A stretch of 64,000 nt of DNA, from assembly GCA_028281025.1 (NCBI GenBank), contig JANQKR010000029.1, positions 1-64,000 of the forward strand, written 5' to 3'. The first letter of the stretch is position 1. Each line of letters opens with the position of its first letter. The notes beneath the pieces were generated by a model that was given only the letters and a program-made list of their open reading frames with translations, was not told the origin of the DNA and did no database searches. The position numbers and the translations under genes are program-made. Below, piece after piece: positions 52,336-60,908 of this stretch. This DNA comes from Croceivirga sp. GTDB lineage: Bacteria > Bacteroidota > Bacteroidia > Flavobacteriales > Flavobacteriaceae.

Positions 52336-53661
52336 ATGGCAACCATAGGAAATACCGAATATTTTAAGGGCATTGGAGAAATTACATATGAAGGAAAAGG
52401 GTCTGACAATCCTTTGGCCTACAAGTTTTACAATCCGAAACAAATCGTGGCCGGAAAAAGCATGCGTGAACATTTCAAGTTTGCCATGGCCTATTGGCAT
52501 ACCCTCTGTGGCACCGGTGGAGATCCCTTTGGTCCGGGCACCAAAAGCTTTCCCTGGGCAACAAAAACCGACCCGATTGAGGCTGCCAGGGACAAAGCGG
52601 ATGCTGCATTTGAGTTCATCACCAAAATGGGTTTTGATTACTATTGTTTTCATGATTATGACCTTGTGGATGAAGCGGATTCGCTGGCGGAATCCGAAAA
52701 AAGGGTACTGCATATGGTGGACTACCTGAAGGAGAAAATGGAGGCTTCCGGGGTTAAGTTACTCTGGGGAACGGCCAATTTGTTCTCCCATCCCAGATAT
52801 ATGAACGGAGCCGCCTCCAACCCTAATTTTGATGTGGTGGCACGGGCAGGCGCGCAACTCAAAATTGCCCTGGACGCCACTATGGAATTAAACGGTGAAA
52901 ACTATGTTTTCTGGGGCGGCCGTGAAGGTTATATGTCCCTGTTGAACACCCATATGAAATTGGAACAGGACAATATTGGGCGGTTTATGCGGATGGCACG
53001 TGATTATGCCCGTTCCCAAGGGTTTACAGGCACGTTTTTTATAGAACCCAAACCCATGGAACCCTCCAAGCATCAATACGATTTTGATGCAGCCACCTCC
53101 ATCAATTTCATACGTGAACAAGGATTGGAAAAAGATTTTAAACTGAATATAGAGGTAAACCATGCCACATTGGCCCAACATACCTTTCAGCACGAACTGC
53201 AAGTAGCGGCAAATGCCGGGATGTTGGGAAGTATCGACGCCAATCGCGGGGATTATCAAAATGGGTGGGATACGGACCAGTTCCCCAATAATGTTCTGGA
53301 AACGGCCGAAGCCATGTTGGTTTTCCTAAAAAGTGGTGGGTTGCAGGGCGGAGGCATCAACTTTGATGCTAAAACCCGTAGAAACTCAACCGATCTGGAA
53401 GATATTTTTATTGCCCATATTGGCGGTGCCGATACGTTTGCCCGTGGGTTATTGGTAGCCGATGCCGTTATTAACAACTCCAGCTACGAAGAATTATTGG
53501 ACAACCGTTATGCCTCTTTTAATTCCGGGAAAGGATTGGATTTTGTGCGTGGATCCCTTTCACTGACCGACCTTTATGATTATGCCAAACATGCAGGGGA
53601 ACCTGAGCAGAGAAGTGGAAAACAGGAGCTTTTTGAGAATATTTTGAATCAGTACCTCTAA
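52336..53661 (+). CDS. xylA: Xylose isomerase
   Basis: 441 residues, class II length. The catalytic and metal sites are YCFHDYDLV (His), [27 protein letters not shown] (Glu), [14 protein letters not shown] and GSIDANRGD. It interconverts D-xylose and D-xylulose in the cytoplasm. With xylB it completes the bacterial xylose route into the pentose phosphate pathway; no transporter or XylR lies in the window. Confidence 0.96.
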   Translation: MATIGNTEYFKGIGEITYEGKGSDNPLAYKFYNPKQIVAGKSMREHFKFAMAYWHTLCGTGGDPFGPGTKSFPWATKTDPIEAARDKADAAFEFITKMGFDYYCFHDYDLVDEADSLAESEKRVLHMVDYLKEKMEASGVKLLWGTANLFSHPRYMNGAASNPNFDVVARAGAQLKIALDATMELNGENYVFWGGREGYMSLLNTHMKLEQDNIGRFMRMARDYARSQGFTGTFFIEPKPMEPSKHQYDFDAATSINFIREQGLEKDFKLNIEVNHATLAQHTFQHELQVAANAGMLGSIDANRGDYQNGWDTDQFPNNVLETAEAMLVFLKSGGLQGGGINFDAKTRRNSTDLEDIFIAHIGGADTFARGLLVADAVINNSSYEELLDNRYASFNSGKGLDFVRGSLSLTDLYDYAKHAGEPEQRSGKQELFENILNQYL

Positions 53662-53664
53662 AAC

Positions 53665-53847
53665 CTACTGTCCCAAAGGCGAACAACGGAACTCCAACAG
53701 TTCATTGCCCGTAAAGCCAGCCGTGACCTCAATGGGATTGCAACACACCTCACAATCCTCAATATAGGTTTGTGTGGACACCGAGGTATCCAAAAGCATT
53801 GAGATTTCTTCCCAGCAATAGGGACATTGAAAGAAGTGCTCCAACAT
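53665..53847 (-). CDS. CPXCG-motif cysteine-rich small protein
   Basis: About 60 residues from the ATG at 53847 (the frame extends to 53880). Two Cys pairs, FQCPYCWEEISM and EDCEVCCNPIEV, form a likely zinc ribbon. The family is common in gammaproteobacteria and Flavobacteriia and its function is unknown. It is convergent with xylA (3-nt gap) and codirectional with the efflux operon. Confidence 0.82.
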   Translation of the reverse strand: MLEHFFQCPYCWEEISMLLDTSVSTQTYIEDCEVCCNPIEVTAGFTGNELLEFRCSPLGQ

Positions 53848-53901
53848 TGTTGAATTGTTATTAGGGCTTTGGCATTTCAACCAGGCCAGCCCTATCCCGA
53901 A

Positions 53902-55296
53902 TTATAACTCTACGTTCAATAATTGCCCCGTGAGCTGCAACAATTGCAGTTCTGCCAGTTTTGCATTGTATTTGGCCAAGTTCCTGCTCGTTTGGGCATT
54001 CAGTAAGTTAATCTGTGCCTGTCGTAACTCTACGGATGTGATCTGCCCCAGTTTGTAGCGTTCGTTAGATCGATTGTAGTTGTCGGTAGCCGTAAACACA
54101 TTTTGTTCCTGAAGTTCAAAAACCTTCAATCGATTTTCATAATCTCCCTGTGCATTGGCAATATCCCGTCTTACCTCCAAAACGATCTGTTTTTGAAATG
54201 CCTCCTGGGATTCCAATAGTACTCTTGCATTCTTCAGTTGGGTAATACCGTTCCCACCGTCAAAAAGATTCCATGTAAGGTTCGCTCCCAGACCAAAATT
54301 TCTCCTGTTGTTCACAGTTACTCCCGGGAAAAAGGGCCCTGGGGCATTTTGGTTAAGGTTCCATCCATAGAATCCGGTCAATCCAATTGTAGGCAGGAAA
54401 ACGGATTTGGATGATTTTAAGGTATAATCATTGATGGTCATGTTGGATTTTGCCTGCAACATACGAACGTTGTTTTGCTCCCCTTCCTTTAAAAAACCCT
54501 CCAACCGGATCTTATCGATAAAGGCAATTGTGGTATCGACCTCAAATTGCTGTTCCAGGTCCTTATTGAGGATAATATTCAAATCCCGCATGGTGTTCTC
54601 CAGCAGTTGCCTTTCGTTCATTAGGTTGATGCTATCGTTCACCAAATCCACCTGGGCATTCAAGACATCCAACTTGTTTATCTGGCCGTATTCAAAACTG
54701 TATTCTGCCCGCTTCAATCGATCTTCGGTATTGGCATAGGTATCTTTGAGGACCTGGATGTTCTCCGAAACCCTTGCCATTTCAAAATACACGGTAAACA
54801 GCTGTAGGACAGTGGTTTCAATTGTTTCCCGGGACTGTAGTTCGGACAGATTGTACTCCTCCTTTAACCGCTTGTAATCGTATAGCCTACCTAAACCGTC
54901 AAAAAGGACATAGTCCGCGGTCAATCGGGCATTATAGCGCTGCGCCTCTGCCTTAAAAAGACTTGCATCCGGTCTTTGTATGGGATTTCCTTCCGAATCT
55001 ATTTGTACATTGCCTTCATCGTCCCTTAAAAACTGTCCTGGAAATTCAAAGGTGGAATCATCCCGTTGATAGTTTGCCCCGGCCGTCCCGGTGAGGGTAG
55101 GAAGAAAACCTGAATTTAGGACACTCTTATTGTTTTCCGCTATTTCAACATCGTTCTTGGCGATTACAATCCCCAAATTGTTTTCCAAGGTAATTTTGAC
55201 CGCCTCTTCTTTGGAAAGGAAACCTTGTTGTGAAAAGAGGAAAAAAGGGAAAATCGCAAAGAGAAACACGATTTTAGCAGTAGTGAATATCTTCAT
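53902..55296 (-). CDS. TolC-family outer-membrane efflux channel
   Basis: 464 residues, full length for TolC. A signal peptide (IFTTAKIVFLFAIFPFFLFSQ) precedes two OEP repeats with long periplasmic helices and strands (LTGTAGANYQRDD, GLTGFYGWNLNQN, GLGANLTWNLFDGG). It is the outer-membrane exit of the tripartite pump encoded just upstream. Its ATG overlaps the pump gene's stop as TAATG. Confidence 0.9.
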   Translation of the reverse strand: MKIFTTAKIVFLFAIFPFFLFSQQGFLSKEEAVKITLENNLGIVIAKNDVEIAENNKSVLNSGFLPTLTGTAGANYQRDDSTFEFPGQFLRDDEGNVQIDSEGNPIQRPDASLFKAEAQRYNARLTADYVLFDGLGRLYDYKRLKEEYNLSELQSRETIETTVLQLFTVYFEMARVSENIQVLKDTYANTEDRLKRAEYSFEYGQINKLDVLNAQVDLVNDSINLMNERQLLENTMRDLNIILNKDLEQQFEVDTTIAFIDKIRLEGFLKEGEQNNVRMLQAKSNMTINDYTLKSSKSVFLPTIGLTGFYGWNLNQNAPGPFFPGVTVNNRRNFGLGANLTWNLFDGGNGITQLKNARVLLESQEAFQKQIVLEVRRDIANAQGDYENRLKVFELQEQNVFTATDNYNRSNERYKLGQITSVELRQAQINLLNAQTSRNLAKYNAKLAELQLLQLTGQLLNVEL

Positions 55297-58200
55297 TATA
55301 GCACTTCTTCTAATTCTTGTTCTTGAGAATCGTCAATAACAACGTTTTGGTTTGTTCCATTGAGGTGTTTGGTTTTCCCTTCGACCATGTCCGCTTCTTC
55401 CTGTTTTTCCTTTATGGCCCGTTCCACCTCTTCCTTACTAATTTTATCTCCGGTCCTTAACCACTTGAAACCAACTTTTACTTCATTGCTAAAGGACAGA
55501 AAAATTGGGAGCATTACCAAAGTAAGGACCGTGGCAAAAGCAATTCCATAAGCTATGGAAATGGCCATAGGTTTCAAGAACTGGGCTTGCCTGCTCTTTT
55601 CCAATAATAGGGGAGCGAGTCCGGCAATGGTAGTCACGGAAGTCAAAAATATGGCCCTGAACCGCGATCTCCCCGCTTCATACAAGGCGGTTTCAAATTG
55701 CATCCCGTTCCTAAGGTTACCATTGAACTTGCCGATCAGTACCAGACCGTCATTGACCATAATCCCAATAAGGGCTATAATACCCAACATGGAAAGAATA
55801 TTTACGGGAAAATCATGTATCCAGTGACCCCAAGCTACGGCCGTAAGGCTAAAGGGTATAAGAAGCAACAACAATAAAGGTTGGCTAAAACTCCTAAAGG
55901 TAAATGCTATGGTAATGTAGATTAAAAACAAGACCACTGGGCCTACGTAATTCAAAGAATCGGTCAGTTTGTTGCGTTCCCTATTCTGTCCTTCATAGGA
56001 AGCCGTGACCGTTGGATACTTGGATTGTATATCGGGCATTATTTCAGTCCTTATCCAGGTCAATACATCCGGGGCACTGGTATTTTTTGGGTCTTTTAAA
56101 TCCGAGCTGACCCGTATTTCCCGTTGTCCATCCAAATGGTTGATGGCAACATCGCCCCGAGCAATTTCGTAATTGGCAATTTCCTTAAGTGGCACGCGAC
56201 TGCCGGAAGGGGTAACAATACGCATTTCGTCCAATTGGTTAATGGAGGCCCTATTGTCCCGATCATACCGGACCCAAACCCGAATTTCATCCTGACCGCG
56301 TTGAAACCGCTGCGCCTGGGCCCCAAAAAAACCAGCCCTTACCTGATTCATGACCGTTCGTAAATCCAAGCCCAATAAATACGCACTTTCCTTAAGTTCC
56401 AATTGTATTTCCTTGATTCCGGCAGGGTCATTGTCCGCAACATCCTTGAGCAGGGCATTTTCCTCCATGGCCGTCTTCAATTCAGATTTTGCCGCTTTCA
56501 GTTCGGTGATATTGTTCCCCAAAAGGGATACGGAAACCGGATCGCCCCCAAAATTCCCTCCAGAACCATAAATAAGACTTTCCACGCCAATTACAGGTCC
56601 CACCAATTCCCGTAACCTTCGAGTTACCAAATCGGCAACAATCGCATCGGGACGTTCCTCTCCGGGCAAAAGATTGATTTCCAAAGTTGCGGCCGACGAT
56701 CCCGGACCCACGTTCTTTATCATATTTTCAAACAGGACTTTCCCTGTTCCCTGAAGGTATTGTTCGGTGAGTTCCTGATTCACAATTTTTGCCTTTTCCT
56801 GAATCAAGCTAATAATGGAATCCGTCACTTTTTCATTGGTCCCATTGGGCATTTGCAACTCCACCGCTACCCTATCACTGGCAATCCTGGGAAAAAAAGC
56901 GGTTCGTATGATTCCTCCTCCAATGGAGCCAAACGTCAGAAATAATGCCAACACAAAAAAGGAGAACGTGAGTAAACGGTACCGAAGTGCAAATTGTAAG
57001 GTGGGACTATACATTTTGTCCCGCATCCATGCCATTGCCCCATCCCCCCATTTATTGATAAGCCTTAGTTTGGAAAAGACTTTGGCTATCCCTGTTTTGG
57101 GTGCCTTATTCTGTTTGGTAAGGGCTTTGGAATGCGCCAAATGGGCCGGAAGAATAATCAGTGCTTCAACCAAGGACACCACCAAGGTCAAGATGACGAT
57201 AACCGAAACCTCGCCAAAGAAGTCCCCTATCCTTCCATCCAAAAACAGGAAAATGGAAAAGGCCAATACCGTAGTTATGATTGCGGAAACGATGGGCGGA
57301 ATTACTTCCAAGGTCCCATCGATGGCTGCGCGGACGGGTTTTTTTCCTTTTTCATAGTGCTGATAGATATTCTCTGCTATAACGATACCATCGTCCACCA
57401 AAATACCGATCACGATGATCATTCCAAAAAGGGAAAGCACGTTAATGGTCACATTGACCATAGGGGCAAAAATGAACATTCCCAAAAAGGCTATGGGCAA
57501 ACCAAAGGCCACCCAGAAGGCCAATCGGGTGTTTAGGAAAAGGGAGAGGAAAATGAGCACCAACAGCATTCCCATAATCGCATTCTCGGTGAGCAATTGG
57601 GTGCGTTGGGTCAATGTGGTGGAGAGATCCCGTACCACGTTCAATTGTACGTTGTTGTACTTCTGGTTAAAGTCCGATATGTATTCTTTAACGTTTTCCG
57701 CAGAACCAATTAGATCTTCCGTGTTGGTACTGGTTATGGTAACATTGACCGACAGATTCCCATCGTAATAGGAAGCATTTGGTGTTTCGGAAAAGCGATC
57801 TCGTATCTCGGCAACATCCTTCAATCGGATTGCCTTACCCGAGACATCTGCCCTCACAATAATATTTGAAAGTTCATCCCCGTAGTAAGAACGGTTGTTG
57901 GCCCGTATCAGGTACTCTTCCGTATCGGTCTTAATATTCCCTCCGGTAACCAGGATATTGGCATTGGAAACGGCAAGGGCCACTTCTTGAAAGGAAACGT
58001 CGTAGGCCAATAAATTGTCCTCATTGACCGCAATTTCAATTTCCTCTTCGGGATATCCCGCAATGGTTATCTGGGATATCCCCGGAATTGCCCTAAGGTC
58101 ATTTTCTATCTGCCTTCCAATTTGCTTTAAAGTAACCAGGGAGATGTTTTGTCCGCTTACGGCGAAACTGATCGTTGGCCGTACCGCTTCCACTTTGGAA

Positions 58201-58583
58201 ACAATAAGGGGTTCCATTCCGGTGGGGAATGTGGGCACGCGGTCTACGGCATTCTTAACTTCCAATAACATGAAGTCAATGTCGTAGCCTTTTTCAATTT
58301 CAACATTAATGGAGCCCGAATTCTCACGTGAAGTGGATGTTACGCGATCAACGCCTTGCAACCCCTTAAGGTTGTCTTCAATTTTTAGTACAATGCCTTC
58401 CTCAATCTCTTGTGGCGAAGCTCCGGGATACGTAATGTTGATCACTACATTTTTGGATTCCGTAAGGGGAAAAAAGGAGGATTTTAAAGAGAGCGCCCCT
58501 ACAATCCCAAAAACAAAAAAGGCAACAATGATAACGTTTACCGCAACATGGTATTTAATAAAGTATTCAATGACCTTTTTCAT
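55296..58583 (-). CDS. RND efflux transporter permease (AcrB family)
   Basis: 1095 residues with the RND layout: TM1 near 13-33, a large periplasmic loop, TM2-6 at ~340-490 containing GILVDDGIVIAENIYQH (TM4 proton-relay Asp pair), a second loop (~560-870) and TM8-12 with GIMVNDGLVLIGKFN. It exports amphiphilic compounds using the proton gradient. The C-terminal ~60 residues are a charged cytosolic tail. It overlaps the adaptor gene by 4 nt. The substrate is unknown. Confidence 0.93.
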   Translation of the reverse strand: MKKVIEYFIKYHVAVNVIIVAFFVFGIVGALSLKSSFFPLTESKNVVINITYPGASPQEIEEGIVLKIEDNLKGLQGVDRVTSTSRENSGSINVEIEKGYDIDFMLLEVKNAVDRVPTFPTGMEPLIVSKVEAVRPTISFAVSGQNISLVTLKQIGRQIENDLRAIPGISQITIAGYPEEEIEIAVNEDNLLAYDVSFQEVALAVSNANILVTGGNIKTDTEEYLIRANNRSYYGDELSNIIVRADVSGKAIRLKDVAEIRDRFSETPNASYYDGNLSVNVTITSTNTEDLIGSAENVKEYISDFNQKYNNVQLNVVRDLSTTLTQRTQLLTENAIMGMLLVLIFLSLFLNTRLAFWVAFGLPIAFLGMFIFAPMVNVTINVLSLFGMIIVIGILVDDGIVIAENIYQHYEKGKKPVRAAIDGTLEVIPPIVSAIITTVLAFSIFLFLDGRIGDFFGEVSVIVILTLVVSLVEALIILPAHLAHSKALTKQNKAPKTGIAKVFSKLRLINKWGDGAMAWMRDKMYSPTLQFALRYRLLTFSFFVLALFLTFGSIGGGIIRTAFFPRIASDRVAVELQMPNGTNEKVTDSIISLIQEKAKIVNQELTEQYLQGTGKVLFENMIKNVGPGSSAATLEINLLPGEERPDAIVADLVTRRLRELVGPVIGVESLIYGSGGNFGGDPVSVSLLGNNITELKAAKSELKTAMEENALLKDVADNDPAGIKEIQLELKESAYLLGLDLRTVMNQVRAGFFGAQAQRFQRGQDEIRVWVRYDRDNRASINQLDEMRIVTPSGSRVPLKEIANYEIARGDVAINHLDGQREIRVSSDLKDPKNTSAPDVLTWIRTEIMPDIQSKYPTVTASYEGQNRERNKLTDSLNYVGPVVLFLIYITIAFTFRSFSQPLLLLLLIPFSLTAVAWGHWIHDFPVNILSMLGIIALIGIMVNDGLVLIGKFNGNLRNGMQFETALYEAGRSRFRAIFLTSVTTIAGLAPLLLEKSRQAQFLKPMAISIAYGIAFATVLTLVMLPIFLSFSNEVKVGFKWLRTGDKISKEEVERAIKEKQEEADMVEGKTKHLNGTNQNVVIDDSQEQELEEVL

Positions 58584-59716
58584 TCCACCGCTGTTTTTGG
58601 ACCACGCTCATCGAATACCTTGACCAGCATACCCGCGTAAGCACCCACAACAGGCTTGGACACAATGGTCTCGCCTTCCGGCACGTTTTTGAGTACTACT
58701 TTTTTATCGGAAAAATAAACGGGCTTCACATCTATTAAATCCAAAATGGAATCGCGAACCACAAAAATCTGGTCATTGTCCGTCAGTAGGGAGCGATCGA
58801 TCTGAACGGCATCCGTTTCATCCTTTGCACTAAGATTGGCTTCCAAATATTGCCCCTCCCTTAAATTATCGCCCCGTACTTCAATGAATGCCGTAATGGT
58901 TTGTGTTGCCTGGTCTACCTTACCATTTAAACGAATCACTTCACCAGTGTAGGTTTGGGTTTTATTTAAATTGGTAAGTGTCACTTTTTTTCCCACGGCA
59001 AGGTAATCCGCATAGGTCTTGCTTACGGCCACCTCCAACTCATAGGTCCCTTTTTTGATGAATTCGCCCAATCTTTGACCGGGCCTCACCAAAGTTCCTT
59101 CCGTTACCAATGCCTCGGTCAATATCCCGGAAAATGGGGCTCCGATCGAATATTTGGAAAGACGTTGTTCCAAATTCTTTACATTATAGTAGTCCCCGTA
59201 AATTCCACGTCCGGTAATAAAGTATTTTTCTTTCTCCGAAGTGACCTTTGGCAATTCAGGTGTCGCTTTGTCCAAATCGAATTCCGCCAGATAGTTCTGC
59301 CACTTTGGGAAATGCTCCGGATAGTCCAGCTGTAAATCGGGCATGATGGAAGTGAGTAAGTTATAGAAGTCGCTTTTGGCAGATTGCACACTAGCATAAT
59401 ATTCCGAAGCATCAATTCTGATCAATGTTTGTCCTGCCGTATATTCCTGACCGGTCTTGAAGGGTTTACTCCCTTTTTTGAAAACCCCCTGGACCTCAGC
59501 AAAAAGTTCTACCCTATCCTTGGCCACTAAATTTCCATTGGCGGGAACTATGATGGGCACCGTTCCATTGGTAATCGTATCCACAAACACCATTTTTACC
59601 ACCTTTTGCGGTCTGGGTCTCCGGTCCTTTTTGCTATTGATAATAGCTTTTGCTCCAAAAATGGCACCAACAATAATAAGGAGTCCCAGTACAACGGAGA
59701 TAATTGTTCTTTGCAT
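58580..59716 (-). CDS. RND efflux periplasmic adaptor (membrane fusion protein)
   Basis: About 378 residues from the ATG at 59716 (an upstream frame to 59740 crosses the palindrome and is less likely). An N-terminal membrane anchor (IISVVLGLLIIVGAIFGA) is followed by a lipoyl/barrel-sandwich domain (VPIIVPANGNLVAKDRVEL, YSIGAPFSGILTEALVTEG), a beta-barrel domain (GKKVTLTNLNKTQTYTGEV) and a membrane-proximal domain. It bridges pump and TolC channel. It is the first gene of the adaptor-pump-channel operon. Confidence 0.9.
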   Translation of the reverse strand: MQRTIISVVLGLLIIVGAIFGAKAIINSKKDRRPRPQKVVKMVFVDTITNGTVPIIVPANGNLVAKDRVELFAEVQGVFKKGSKPFKTGQEYTAGQTLIRIDASEYYASVQSAKSDFYNLLTSIMPDLQLDYPEHFPKWQNYLAEFDLDKATPELPKVTSEKEKYFITGRGIYGDYYNVKNLEQRLSKYSIGAPFSGILTEALVTEGTLVRPGQRLGEFIKKGTYELEVAVSKTYADYLAVGKKVTLTNLNKTQTYTGEVIRLNGKVDQATQTITAFIEVRGDNLREGQYLEANLSAKDETDAVQIDRSLLTDNDQIFVVRDSILDLIDVKPVYFSDKKVVLKNVPEGETIVSKPVVGAYAGMLVKVFDERGPKTAVE

Positions 59717-59733
59717 AGTTGTAGCATTGGTAA

Positions 59734-59752
59734 GACACAAAACTATTGTGTC
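59734..59752. promoter_or_regulatory. Palindrome in the leader of the RND operon
   Basis: GACACAA-AACTA-TTGTGTC, a perfect 7-bp inverted repeat 17 nt upstream of the adaptor ATG. Its size and position fit an operator for a dimeric repressor such as a TetR-type protein, but no regulator gene is adjacent. Confidence 0.5.
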
Positions 59753-59813
59753 CTTGGGCCGGGACAGGTTAAAAAATTCATAAATGTTTAAACAAAATAA
59801 AGAAAGTGTGAAA

Positions 59814-59845
59814 CAAAAAAAGGGGGATACACCTCTGCATCCCCC
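59814..59845 (-). terminator. Rho-independent terminator of the LRR gene
   Basis: On the minus strand GGGGGAT-GCAGAGGTGT-ATCCCCC followed by a T7 run, 28 nt past the stop of the leucine-rich-repeat gene. Confidence 0.88.
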
Positions 59846-59872
59846 GAACCAAACAAACTAAAGTATAACTAA

Positions 59873-60766
59873 CTACTCATTATTGTCATCATCTTCAAAC
59901 TTGGTATCCGCCATGCGGGTACGTGTTTTTCGAAGATTAATTTCGTTATAAGGATTCAAGGTGGCATCATCGGTGTCAAAAACCAGAAAACGTTTTGTAT
60001 CCATATTCTTCAATCCAGTAAAGGATTCAAATCTATTGTTCTGTATTTGCAAAATCCTTAGGCTTGCCAATTGGGAAAACTCCACTGGAATTTCCCCTCC
60101 CAGTTGATTATTGGCCAATACCAGCTCCTTAAGCTGCCCCAGATTTCCCAACTCCCCGGGTATTGACCCTTCCAGGCCATTTTCAAATAATCCCAGCTTT
60201 TCCAATTTGGTAAGGTTGCCTATTGCAGTGGGAATAATGCCTTTTAAGTTATTACTGGACAGGTTCAGTATTTTAAGGTTCTTCAGCTCTCCAAAACCCT
60301 CTGGTATTGGTCCCGAAAGAAAATTATTGAACATGGAGAATTCCTCCAATTGTCCCAAGTTCCCAATAGCCTCGGGCAAAGCGCCCTTTATTCTATTCAT
60401 TTCCAGTTTAAGGGTCTTGAGGTTTTCCAATTTTACAATATCCTTGGGCAATACCCCAGTTAGGTTGTTGAACGCCAAATTAAGGTGTTCCAAATATTTA
60501 AGGTTGCCCAAACTCTCCGGTAAGACCCCGTTAAGATTGTTATTAAAAAGATTAATGGAAATGATATGGTTGTTCTTAACGGTTATCCCTTTCCATGACG
60601 AAACAGGCCTGTTCAAATCCCAGGTATGGGTCCATGAATCTCCATTGGTCTGTTCGTAAATATCCAGTAAGGCCCTTCTTTCCGCTTTTGTAATTGTGGT
60701 CGTTGAAGCCCGTCCTACGTGAACCGAAATCAAGAAAACCATTAAAATGGACAAAAACGATTTCAT
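59873..60766 (-). CDS. Exported leucine-rich-repeat protein (plant-type repeats)
   Basis: 297 residues. A signal peptide (KSFLSILMVFLISVHVGRA) is followed by a cap region resembling plant LRR N-caps (ALLDIYEQTNGDSWTHTWDL, SSWKGITV). About seven 24-residue repeats of the type LxxLxxLxLxxNxLxGxIP then run over residues ~70-255 (IPTAIGNLTKL, IPGELGNLGQL). The last ~40 residues are charged and end in DDDNNE. No sorting domain or anchor is seen. It probably binds proteins or glycans outside the cell. It is monocistronic with its own terminator. Confidence 0.85.
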   Translation of the reverse strand: MKSFLSILMVFLISVHVGRASTTTITKAERRALLDIYEQTNGDSWTHTWDLNRPVSSWKGITVKNNHIISINLFNNNLNGVLPESLGNLKYLEHLNLAFNNLTGVLPKDIVKLENLKTLKLEMNRIKGALPEAIGNLGQLEEFSMFNNFLSGPIPEGFGELKNLKILNLSSNNLKGIIPTAIGNLTKLEKLGLFENGLEGSIPGELGNLGQLKELVLANNQLGGEIPVEFSQLASLRILQIQNNRFESFTGLKNMDTKRFLVFDTDDATLNPYNEINLRKTRTRMADTKFEDDDNNE

Positions 60767-60908
60767 ACTCGGATAATATTAGTAAGATTTACCCTACAAA
60801 TTAAGCATTAGCATTGAGAATGGGCAAATTACAGCGCCGTAAATTGCTGATTTTGTTGTGAATTTGATGTTAGGTGTGGTGTAGGTCTAAAAAACGGATG
60901 TCGCCATT

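Noticed and set aside
50844..53661. Xylose isomerase/kinase as part of the EPS system
   Set aside because: The genes are ~14 kb from the cluster, lack the shared promoter box and form a normal catabolic pair.
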